Assembly (NCBI GenBank): GCA_005881435.1
Contig: VBHP01000002.1
Span: 15,446-59,180 of the forward strand
Origin: Chloroflexota bacterium
GTDB lineage: Bacteria; Chloroflexota; Limnocylindria; P2-11E; CF-107
Reading direction: 5' to 3'
DNA: 43,735 nt
Positions 23,882 to 30,972 of this stretch are shown here, in pieces (position 1 is the first letter of the stretch; each line of letters begins with the position of its first letter). Position numbers and translations under genes: made by a program. The notes under the pieces are model-generated. The model ran no database searches, was not told the origin of the DNA, and saw nothing but the letters and a program-made list of their open reading frames with translations.

Positions 23882-25258
23882 GTGCCGCGACAGCTTTACG
23901 GCCGCAAACGCGCCGTGGCCGCGCCTGCTGAAGGACTGTTCGAGGCTGAGGCCGACGCCGCGGACCTGGCCGGCCAACCGCTCGCCGCCCGCATGCGGCC
24001 ACGCGATCTGGAGGAATTTCTCGGGCAGGAGCATTTGGTCGGCGAAGGCAGCGTGCTTCGTCGCGCGATCGAGGCGCGGAAGCTCCCGTCGATGATCCTG
24101 TGGGGCCCGCCCGGCTCGGGGAAGACGACGTTGGCGCGCATCGCGGCGAAGCGGGCCGGCGCGCGGTTCGTTCCGATCCAGGCCGTGAGCATGGGCGTCG
24201 CCGATCTCCGGGCCGCGATCGCCCGCGCCATCGAACGTCGTCGCGCCACCGCGGAGGCGACCGTGTTGTTCATCGATGAGATCCATCGTTTCAACAAGGG
24301 ACAGCAAGACGCGGTGCTCCCGCACGTGGAGAACGGCGACATCGTGCTCATCGGCGCCACCACCGAGAACCCGTCCTTCGAGGTGAACTCTGCGCTGCTG
24401 TCGCGCTCGCGGGTCTACGTGCTCAAGGCGCTGACGGACGAGCACGTGCGCGCCATTGTCGAACGCGCGCTCGCCGATGCGGAACGCGGACTCAGCGGGC
24501 AGGTCACGATCGAGGAGAAGGCCATGGAGTTCCTGGTGCGCGCCGCCAACGGCGACGCGCGCGTGGCCTTGAACGCGCTCGAGCTTGCCGCCGCCTCGAG
24601 CCGGCACATCACCCTGCCGCAGGTCCAGGACGCGCTGCAGCGCCGTTCGCTGCTCTACGACCGCGCCGGCGATCAGCACTACGACACGATCTCGGCATAC
24701 ATCAAGAGCGTGCGCGGGTCAGATCCTGACGCGGCGCTGTACTGGCTGGTGCGAATGATCGACTCCGGCGAAGATCCGATGTTCATCGCCCGTCGTCTGG
24801 TGATCCTGGCCGCGGAAGACGTCGGCCTCGCCGATCCGCAGGCGCTCGTCGTTGCCTCTGCGGCCCAGCAGGCCACGCACCTCATCGGTTTCCCGGAGGG
24901 CTACTTCCCCCTCGCCGAGGCCACGATCTATCTCGCCGCGGCGCCGAAGTCGGACAGCGTCAAGCGCGCGTACGGCGCGGTGATTGACGACATCGAACAC
25001 ACGCGGGCCGATCCGGTGCCGCTGCACCTGCGCAACGCCGTGACCGGGTTGATGGCGTCACTGGGCTACGGCCGCGATTACAAGTACGCGCACGATCGTG
25101 CGGACCATTTCGCGGCAGACGAAACGTACCTTCCCGAGTCGCTCGCCGGGCGGCGCTACTACGAGCCCACTGATCTCGGCGTCGAGGCCCGGATCAAGAC
25201 GCGGCTGGACGACTTGCGGAAGAGGGTGGCGGAAGCTAGAAAGCGGCCTAGCGGGTGA
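23882..25258 (+). CDS. rarA: Replication-associated recombination protein A (AAA+ ATPase)
   Basis: RarA/MgsA-family ATPase acting at stalled replication forks, 458 residues. [23 protein letters not shown] begins the conserved part near residue 38. Walker A is [16 protein letters not shown] near 70, Walker B [23 protein letters not shown] near 128, sensor 1 [20 protein letters not shown] near 158 and sensor 2 region [14 protein letters not shown] near 222. The C-terminal tetramerisation domain includes [22 protein letters not shown]-like sequence near 278. GTG 23882 is chosen because a -10 box lies 6 bases upstream and no ATG precedes the conserved region. It diverges from the CsoR-like gene. 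Confidence 0.94.
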   Translation: [458 protein letters not shown]

Positions 25259-25313
25259 CGGGTCATGCGTCGGCCTCACTCAGGCCTGCTGGCGTAACGC
25301 GCGCGCCTCGCGT

Positions 25314-26018
25314 CTAAGCGAAGCGCGACAGGAACAACCCGAGCTCGAACAGCAAATAGAGCGGCAGACTCACCAGGGTTTGATTGAATGGATCGGGGGT
25401 CGGCGTGATGATCGCGCCGATGATGAAGCAAGCCAGGAAGACGAAGCGCCGCTGCTTCCCCAGCCACGGCCGATTCAGCACATGGACGCGAACCAGCGCG
25501 TAGATGATGGCGGGCATCTCGAACACCAGGCCCATGGCCAGCAGGAACGTCGTCACGAACGAGAGGTATGAGCTCGCGCGGTACTGCACGATGAAGATGC
25601 CACTCCCGAAGTTGTAGAGGAAGCGGATCGCCGACGGCAGCACCAGGAAGTAGCAGAAGGCGATGCCGAGCGCGAACAGTCCCAGCACGGGAAGACCCAT
25701 GAGCAGGACGAAGCGCCGTTCGTGTGGATGTAGGGCTGGATCGATGTACTTGAAGATCTGATACAAGATCACCGGCATCGCGAGCGCGATCCCGCTGTAG
25801 AGCGCGACGCGGAAGAACGTCGTAAAAGTCTCGGTCGGCTCGATCGCCAACAGCTTGATGTCGCCGGCAGGCACGAGCAGCCACCTGATGATCTGCTCCG
25901 TGAACACGAACGAGAGCAGGGTCGTGATCAGCACCGCGAACGCGGCGATCATCAGTCGCGTTCGCAATTCCGCGAGGTGCTCCATCAGGCTCATCTCGCG
26001 GTCGAGCGGAGAGGTCAT
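25314..26018 (-). CDS. tatC: Twin-arginine translocase subunit TatC
   Basis: Receptor subunit of the Tat export pathway, 234 residues with six predicted membrane spans. The N-terminal LMEHLAELRTRLMIA (about residues 11-25) is the conserved cytoplasmic start with its essential Glu. FKYIDPALHPHERRFV follows near 90 (conserved first-loop motif, family FxxPGLxxxE), and ITPTPDPFNQTLVSLPLYLLFELG near 205 has the conserved Pro/Asp/Gln run. Of two consecutive ATG codons (26021, 26018) the second is preferred because TAGCAT lies 6 bases before it. No tatA gene is in the window. The gene is convergent with rarA and divergent from tRNA-Arg. Confidence 0.95.
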   Translation of the reverse strand: MTSPLDREMSLMEHLAELRTRLMIAAFAVLITTLLSFVFTEQIIRWLLVPAGDIKLLAIEPTETFTTFFRVALYSGIALAMPVILYQIFKYIDPALHPHERRFVLLMGLPVLGLFALGIAFCYFLVLPSAIRFLYNFGSGIFIVQYRASSYLSFVTTFLLAMGLVFEMPAIIYALVRVHVLNRPWLGKQRRFVFLACFIIGAIITPTPDPFNQTLVSLPLYLLFELGLFLSRFA

Positions 26019-26024
26019 CATCGA

Positions 26025-26030
26025 ATGCTA
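26025..26030 (-). promoter_or_regulatory. -10-like box TAGCAT, leaderless tatC
   Basis: On the minus strand TAGCAT is followed by 6 bases and the second ATG (26018); the first ATG is only 3 bases away. Confidence 0.55.
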
Positions 26031-26037
26031 GGGTCGC

Positions 26038-26043
26038 TACAAT
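26038..26043 (+). promoter_or_regulatory. -10 box TACAAT of tRNA-Arg
   Basis: TACAAT lies 17 bases before the mature 5' end of the tRNA, giving a short 5' leader for RNase P. The matching -35 region would fall inside the first tatC codons. Confidence 0.6.
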
Positions 26044-26060
26044 TTTCTCGTCCCACCGTC

Positions 26061-26132
26061 GCCCCCGTAGCTCAGTGGATAGAGTGTCGGCCTCCGAAGC
26101 CGAAGACCGCGGTTCGAGTCCGCGCGGGGGTA
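26061..26132 (+). tRNA. tRNA-Arg (anticodon CCG)
   Basis: A full cloverleaf can be drawn. The acceptor is GCCCCCG with CGGGGGT (one G-T pair), the D arm GCTC/GAGT, the anticodon stem TCGGC/GCCGA with loop CTCCGAA (anticodon CCG at 26094-26096) and the T arm CGCGG-TTCGAGT-CCGCG. The discriminator A is at 26132. CCA is not fully encoded: CA follows the discriminator. It decodes CGG, a common Arg codon in a high-GC genome. Confidence 0.96.
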
Positions 26133-26160
26133 CACGTTTTGCGTTCCCGAAACGCTCGTC

Positions 26161-26166
26161 TAACGT
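26161..26166 (+). promoter_or_regulatory. -10-like box TAACGT, leaderless start
   Basis: TAACGT is followed by 6 bases and ATG 26173. Confidence 0.5.
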
Positions 26167-26172
26167 GAGCGC

Positions 26173-26586
26173 ATGCGCGTCGCTCGAACCGCGAGCACGC
26201 TCGCGCTTGCCGTGTCGATCACGATCGGCGTGCTATTCCTCTTCGCTCCGCTCGGTACCCTCTGTTCGACAAGCCTCGTCGCTCCGGGACAGGCACCGAC
26301 TCCGACAACGTGTCATGGCGTCAGCTTTCTCGAGACGCAACGCGATTCACTCTTTCCGGCACTGATCTTCATCGCGGTGTGGACGTTCGCGCCGCTGCTT
26401 GCGGTCCTCGGGACCCGACGACGGCCGGCGAGCGCTGCGCTGGTGGCGGTCCCGGCGGCGATCGAGCTGGCCGGGATCGTTTCGCTTGGCGGCGGCGTGC
26501 TGTGGGCCCTCACCGCGGGGCCGATCCTGCTGGTGGCGCTGGTGGCAACGCTGGTCTCGCGTTCGTCGCCGCAGCCGGCGCGCTAG
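26173..26586 (+). CDS. Small four-span membrane protein, unknown function
   Basis: A 137-residue hydrophobic protein that I do not recognise. Predicted spans are at about residues 10-30, 60-80, 84-107 and 108-130, with a Cys-containing extracytoplasmic loop between the first two (CSTSLVAPGQAPTPTTCHG). The pair of Cys there could form a disulphide. Reading frame integrity, Ala/Leu/Val-rich spans and the leaderless -10 spacing at ATG 26173 support a real gene. It lies just after the tRNA and its stop overlaps the stop of the convergent 62-residue protein gene. Confidence 0.65.
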   Translation: MRVARTASTLALAVSITIGVLFLFAPLGTLCSTSLVAPGQAPTPTTCHGVSFLETQRDSLFPALIFIAVWTFAPLLAVLGTRRRPASAALVAVPAAIELAGIVSLGGGVLWALTAGPILLVALVATLVSRSSPQPAR

Positions 26587-26771
26587 TGGCCGAACGGCTG
26601 CTTTCCGACCTCGTACAGCTCAGACGGATAGATCCAACGCTCGTCACCGCGCACGCGCACGAGCCACTCCTCGCCATTCGGCGACGGCCGCATCGCGACA
26701 CCTTGCACCCAACCGAACTCGTCGTGGTCGAACACCACGGGCATGCCTTTGTAGATGCGGGTGACGGCCAT
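26583..26771 (-). CDS. Small (62-residue) conserved-looking soluble protein
   Basis: An unrecognised 62-residue protein of compact beta character: RIYKGMPVVFDHDEFGWVQGVAM then EEWLVRVRGDERWIYPSELYEV. The alternation of aromatic, charged and Gly residues resembles small SH3/Tudor-like or DUF2171-type barrels (PRC-like); this is a fold guess only. Codon use matches the surrounding genes. The ATG at 26769-26771 has TAGCTT 7 bases upstream and no Shine-Dalgarno sequence, consistent with the leaderless genes nearby. It ends opposite the small membrane protein's stop and starts 10 bases after the AAA ATPase gene ends. Confidence 0.75.
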   Translation of the reverse strand: MAVTRIYKGMPVVFDHDEFGWVQGVAMRPSPNGEEWLVRVRGDERWIYPSELYEVGKQPFGH

Positions 26772-26778
26772 CCGCTAG

Positions 26779-26784
26779 AAGCTA
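26779..26784 (-). promoter_or_regulatory. -10-like box TAGCTT, leaderless small gene
   Basis: On the minus strand TAGCTT is followed by 7 bases and ATG 26771. The box overlaps the stop codon of the AAA ATPase gene upstream, so this small gene can be transcribed on its own. Confidence 0.5.
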
Positions 26785-27960
26785 CGGTGCCATCATCGCG
26801 GAGTCCAATCGGCGCACGTAGTCCGCGAACATCGGCTCCACGAATTCGTAGCGACCGCGTCCGACACGAAGGACGAGCCCTCTGGCGCGCATCGCGTCGA
26901 GCGCGCGCAGCACCTCGATCCGCGGCAGCTCGGCCGTGGACTGGAACAGCACCTCGCTCCGTCCGACACGCTTGGCCACGGCTTGCTGGTACTTCTGCTT
27001 TCCAAGGTCGGCCCAGATGAGCGCGAAGGCGCGCTCCAGCTCTCGCAGGGCCTGTTCGTACGCGAGGGCCAGGAGCTGGGTGGTCACCGTCCGCACGCCG
27101 GCATCGCGCATGAAGTAATAGAGCTCGGCGGAGACCTGCATCGTGTCCTGCGGGTGTCCGCCGGTGCGGTCCAGCAGGTCGTCGACGAGCGCTTCGCTCA
27201 TGGTGATCCCGCGCGCGCCGAGCTTCTTGCGGATGTACAGGTGCCAGTCTTCGGGATCGATGCCGAAGCGATGACCGGTGGGATCGGCGAGGTCGTGCGC
27301 GACGGCGAAGCGATAGAACGGCTCGCTCTTGGTCGTGAACAGCGCCTCGAGCAGGCCGGCCTCGCTGCCGAGGAAGACGTAGGCCACGGCGCGCTGCGGC
27401 TGCAGCCTGGCCCGCATGATGTCGAAGATTCGCGGATGCAGCCGGCTCGCGGCCTGGAACTCGTCGAACGTGACGACCACGCGGCGCTTCGCCCGCGAGG
27501 CCAGCGTCTGTGGCAGTTCGAGCGCGGCCTCGAAGAACTTCAGCTCGTTCTGCTCGCGAGCGAGCTCGATAGCGAGCTCGATGTGCTCGTATCGCACTTT
27601 GGCCGTGAGCTTGGCGCCGGAGGCCACGGCCTTGGCGTGCTCCATCGTCCGCGCCAGCCCGGTCTGTTGCTGTAGCAACGAGTCCGCGAGCCGTTCCCCG
27701 AGACCGCGAAGCGACGTCGCGCCGAGCACATCCACGTACGCGGTGTTCGCGCCCTTCTTCCGTAAGCGGCGCAGGACCTCGAACATCACCGAGGTCTTGC
27801 CGATCCGGCGCGGTCCCGCGACGAGCAGGTTCTGTCCGTCGAGCAGGCGCTCAACGGACGCCTGGATGTAGCGCTCGCGACCGACGAGATCTTCGGGCGG
27901 GACCGGCCCGCCCAGCGGGAAGTACTTCCCGGGCGCCTCCAGGCGCGGTAGACGCGGCAC
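26782..27960 (-). CDS. Orphan AAA/STAND-type ATPase, archaeal-ATPase-like
   Basis: A 392-residue P-loop ATPase. VPPEDLVGRERYIQASVERLLDG (about 20-42) is the usual lead-in. Walker A is LVAGPRRIGKTSVMFEVLRRL near 47 and Walker B VVVTFDEFQAASR near 163. AYVFLGSEAGLLEALFTTKSEPFYRFA (near 195) is the sensor region, and the C-terminal winged-helix-like segment ends LVLRVGRGRYEFVEPMFADYVRRL. This matches the PF01637-type ATPases common in archaea, where a C-terminal wHTH or nuclease domain is usual. Role unknown; no toxin, nuclease or effector domain is fused. GTG 27960 has CATACT 7 bases upstream. Confidence 0.85.
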   Translation of the reverse strand: MPRLPRLEAPGKYFPLGGPVPPEDLVGRERYIQASVERLLDGQNLLVAGPRRIGKTSVMFEVLRRLRKKGANTAYVDVLGATSLRGLGERLADSLLQQQTGLARTMEHAKAVASGAKLTAKVRYEHIELAIELAREQNELKFFEAALELPQTLASRAKRRVVVTFDEFQAASRLHPRIFDIMRARLQPQRAVAYVFLGSEAGLLEALFTTKSEPFYRFAVAHDLADPTGHRFGIDPEDWHLYIRKKLGARGITMSEALVDDLLDRTGGHPQDTMQVSAELYYFMRDAGVRTVTTQLLALAYEQALRELERAFALIWADLGKQKYQQAVAKRVGRSEVLFQSTAELPRIEVLRALDAMRARGLVLRVGRGRYEFVEPMFADYVRRLDSAMMAP

Positions 27961-27967
27961 GTCGGTA

Positions 27968-27973
27968 AGTATG
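27968..27973 (-). promoter_or_regulatory. -10-like box CATACT, leaderless AAA ATPase
   Basis: On the minus strand CATACT is followed by 7 bases and GTG 27960. Confidence 0.5.
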
Positions 27974-27977
27974 CATG

Positions 27978-27990
27978 AATTGAATCAATT
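27978..27990. promoter_or_regulatory. Candidate operator AATTG-AAT-CAATT
   Basis: A perfect 5-3-5 inverted repeat in the 66-base gap between divergent genes, five bases upstream of the ATPase -10 box. It is strikingly AT-rich for this genome. A regulator could bind here; none is identified. Confidence 0.45.
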
Positions 27991-28026
27991 GGCTACTACG
28001 GACGCATACAAGAGACGAATGGCACC

Positions 28027-28515
28027 ATGCCGGTGATGCTGGCCGTCCGGGGTCTCGTCCTCGCCGCCGCGCGAGTCGTGGCCGGCCTTCTGCCGCACCG
28101 CCGGCGATCCGCGGCGGAGCAGCAGCAGCTTGAGCGGGCGGTGGCTGCGATCGATCGCGAGCTCGCAGGCAATCTGGAGCTGGTGACGATGTTCATGCAG
28201 ACGAAGCAGCCGGCGGTCCTCGAGAACGCCGCTTACGGCGCCTGGCGCGACGCGATCGCGGCGGCCGACGAGCCGATCGCGGCGCAGCTGGCCGCTCTCT
28301 ATGACGCGCTGCCCGCAGCAGAATCGGCCATGGAGCGCCGCGGTCCCGCCGCCTCGATCCCGCGCGCCGATCGGGAGACCGTCGAACGCTGGGAAGGGCA
28401 GGCGCGGACCGTTCAGCGCGAGCTTCGCTCCCTGCCGGGCAGGCGTCCGCGCTCCGCCGGAGACCGGTTGCTGGCGTGGGTGCAGGAGCGGATGGAGCGG
28501 TCACCCGCCGCTTAG
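28027..28515 (+). CDS. Hypothetical 162-residue helical protein with N-terminal hydrophobic segment
   Basis: Not recognised. Residues 3-22 (VMLAVRGLVLAAARVVAGLL) could anchor the protein in the membrane, followed by a basic patch. The rest is predicted alpha-helical with heptad-like spacing (EQQQLERAVAAIDRELAGNLELVTMF) and an Arg-rich C-terminus. Codon use is typical of the region and the frame is open across its full length. It is divergent from the AAA ATPase and precedes the penicillin-binding protein by 51 bases, so it could be co-transcribed with it. The start is uncertain; no clear Shine-Dalgarno sequence was seen. Confidence 0.6.
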   Translation: MPVMLAVRGLVLAAARVVAGLLPHRRRSAAEQQQLERAVAAIDRELAGNLELVTMFMQTKQPAVLENAAYGAWRDAIAAADEPIAAQLAALYDALPAAESAMERRGPAASIPRADRETVERWEGQARTVQRELRSLPGRRPRSAGDRLLAWVQERMERSPAA

Positions 28516-28566
28516 CCGCTTCTTAGCCTTCCTGGCATCGCTCTTGCCGACACTGAAAGCTGCTCC

Positions 28567-30939
28567 ATGGCAGATACACGGGCGCGTCGGGCACCGCTGA
28601 CGTACCGCGCTTACCGATTCCCGCATCGCCGGGGCCGGTTGGTCCGTCGCTGGCACTCGCAGGGCCGGGTGGCGGGGTTCGCCTCGCTCGGCATCGGGGT
28701 ACTCCTGGCGGTGCTGCTGTTCACCGGCCTGCTGGCCACGACCGCGGTGGCGTTCGTCGCCGGCGACCTCCCGGCCGTCGAGGATCTGAAGAACGCCCCG
28801 CTCCCCCTGGCGTCCTATATCTACGACCGCACCGGACAGAAGCTTCTGTACACGCTCGCCGAGGAGCGCCGGGACCTGGTCAAGCTCGACGACGTCCCCG
28901 CGGTCATGCAGAACGCGACTGTCGCCATCGAAGACAAGACCTTCTGGACGAATCCGGGGGTCGACGTCGGCGGCATCGCCCGCGCCGCTCTCGAGAACTT
29001 CCAGAAGGGCTCGGTGACGCAGGGCGCCTCGACGATCACGCAGCAGCTGATCAAGACGCGCTTGCTTGGCGACGAAAAGACCGTCACGCGCAAGGTGCGC
29101 GAGGCGATCCTCGCGGTCGAGGCGACGCAGCGATATTCGAAGCAGGACATCCTGGAGATGTACTTCAACCAGATCTTCTACGGCAACCAGTCGTACGGGC
29201 TCAGAGCCGCCGCCAAGACGTACTTCGGCATCACGGACCTCTCTCAGCTGACGCTCGGACAGGCAGCGCTGCTGGCGGGATTGCCGCAGGCGCCGTCGGC
29301 GTACGACCCGGTGGTGAATCCCGATGCTGCGAAGATGCGCCGCCAGGACGTGCTCAGCGCGATGGTCGACGAGAAGATGATCACTCCCGAGCAGGCCGCG
29401 GCCGCGGCGGCCGAGCCGATCAAGGTCACGCCGGCCTCGACGCCGATCGTCTACCCGCACATCGTCTTCCGCGCGCGTGAGGAGCTGGCGCAGCTGCTGG
29501 GCAGTGACCGCGCCGCATATGTCGGCGGGTACAAGATCTATACCTCCATCGATCCGGCGCTGCAGGACATCGCCGAGAAGGACGTGCGGAACCAGGTCAA
29601 CAGCCTGAAGTACGCGAACGTCAACAACGCCGCGCTCATCGCCATGGACCCGCGCAACGGACAGATCCTCGCCTACGTTGGCTCGGTCGACTACAACGAC
29701 GAGAGCCCCAAGGTCCGTGGCGACTTCGACGTCGCCGGGCTCGGCGAACGGCAGATGGGCTCCTCGTTCAAGCTCTACACCTACCTCACCGCGTTCAAGG
29801 AGGGGATGACCCCGTCCACAGTGCTGTGGGATGTGTCGACCGGATTCGGCGACGATGGCAGCGGTCGGCAGTACCGGCCGCACGACGCGCCGGGTGTGAA
29901 TGGGTCGCCGGAGAACGGCCCGGTGACGATCCGCCAGGCGTTGCGCGAGTCGCTGAACATCCCGGCCATCAAGGTCACCGCGCTCGTCGGGACCGACGCG
30001 ATCATCGACACCGTGCATCAGCTCGGGATCCAGCGCGACTGGGATCGCACTCAGATCGGGCTGTCATTCGGCATCGGCGCCGGCAACATGACGCTCCGCG
30101 AGCACATCACCGGCTACCAGGTCGTCGCCAACATGGGCGTGGCGATCCAGCCGTCGCTGATCCTCAAGGTCGTGGACAAGGACGGCAACGTCGTCGTCGA
30201 TCACAGCCAGCCGCAGGGCAAGCAGGTACTCGATCCGAAGATCGCGTGGGAGATGAGCGACATCCTCAAGGACAACACCGATCCGAACGGCTCGTGGATC
30301 TTCGGTTCATGGACGAACATCGGCCGGCCCGCCGCGCTCAAGACCGGCACGACGGACGACATCCGTGACGTGCTCGCGATTGGTTACTACCCGCAGTTGT
30401 TGACGGCGATCTGGATGGGTAATTCCGACAACTCGCAGATGTACGGGATCTCGTCGGCGATGGGTCCGGGGGTGCTGTGGCGGCAGTTCAACCAGGATGC
30501 CATCGCGCACTACCAGTGGCCCGCGCAGTGGTATCCGCGTCCGTCGGGGATCGTCGATCGGACCGTCTGCGTGAAACCCGGATTGCTCGGTGGTCTCGGC
30601 ACCGGTCTGCTGCCAAGCGCCTCGTGCCCCGGGAGCTGGCGCTTCACCGAGCACTTCATCCAGGGAACCGAGCCGACGACCAACGACGCGGCGTGGTGGG
30701 GCGCGGGTTGCATCCAACCGATCTCGCAGAATTACTCGTGGCGCCCAGACATCATCAAGTGGGGCTCGACAAAGGCTACCGGCCGCCTCGGCGTCCCCGT
30801 GTGCGGCGCAGCACGACCGAGCCCGAGCGTGTCACCCAGCCCGTCGGGATCGCCTGGTCCCGGTGGCGGCACCGCGCCGCCGGCGACACAACCGCCGCCG
30901 CAGCCCACACCACGTCCGTCGAAAAAACCGCGTCGTTAG
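28567..30939 (+). CDS. Class A penicillin-binding protein (glycosyltransferase plus transpeptidase)
   Basis: Bifunctional peptidoglycan synthase, 790 residues. A cytoplasmic basic tail precedes a membrane span at about residues 40-62. The GT51 domain has EDKTFWTNPGVDVGGIARA near 120 and GASTITQQLIKTRLL near 155. The transpeptidase domain has the active-site Ser in GSSFKLYTYL (S-x-x-K near residue 400), the SLN motif in RESLNIPAIKVT near 462 and the KTG motif in LKTGTTDD near 595. The extracytoplasmic tail is Pro/Ser/Thr-rich (about 752-790). It fits PBP1A-type elongation or repair synthesis. The gene is followed 33 bases later by ubiE, which has its own promoter. Confidence 0.95.
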   Translation: MADTRARRAPLTYRAYRFPHRRGRLVRRWHSQGRVAGFASLGIGVLLAVLLFTGLLATTAVAFVAGDLPAVEDLKNAPLPLASYIYDRTGQKLLYTLAEERRDLVKLDDVPAVMQNATVAIEDKTFWTNPGVDVGGIARAALENFQKGSVTQGASTITQQLIKTRLLGDEKTVTRKVREAILAVEATQRYSKQDILEMYFNQIFYGNQSYGLRAAAKTYFGITDLSQLTLGQAALLAGLPQAPSAYDPVVNPDAAKMRRQDVLSAMVDEKMITPEQAAAAAAEPIKVTPASTPIVYPHIVFRAREELAQLLGSDRAAYVGGYKIYTSIDPALQDIAEKDVRNQVNSLKYANVNNAALIAMDPRNGQILAYVGSVDYNDESPKVRGDFDVAGLGERQMGSSFKLYTYLTAFKEGMTPSTVLWDVSTGFGDDGSGRQYRPHDAPGVNGSPENGPVTIRQALRESLNIPAIKVTALVGTDAIIDTVHQLGIQRDWDRTQIGLSFGIGAGNMTLREHITGYQVVANMGVAIQPSLILKVVDKDGNVVVDHSQPQGKQVLDPKIAWEMSDILKDNTDPNGSWIFGSWTNIGRPAALKTGTTDDIRDVLAIGYYPQLLTAIWMGNSDNSQMYGISSAMGPGVLWRQFNQDAIAHYQWPAQWYPRPSGIVDRTVCVKPGLLGGLGTGLLPSASCPGSWRFTEHFIQGTEPTTNDAAWWGAGCIQPISQNYSWRPDIIKWGSTKATGRLGVPVCGAARPSPSVSPSPSGSPGPGGGTAPPATQPPPQPTPRPSKKPRR

Positions 30940-30959
30940 GGTCCGCCGCGTTCCGCCCG

Positions 30960-30965
30960 TAGACT
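30960..30965 (+). promoter_or_regulatory. -10-like box TAGACT, leaderless ubiE
   Basis: TAGACT is followed by 7 bases and ATG 30973, placing the transcript start on the start codon. Confidence 0.55.
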
Positions 30966-30972
30966 CGGAACG

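Noticed and set aside
28501-30018. 505-codon minus-strand open frame opposite the penicillin-binding protein
   Set aside because: The plus strand encodes complete GT51 and transpeptidase motifs; the antisense product is Arg/Asp/Val-rich without domains.
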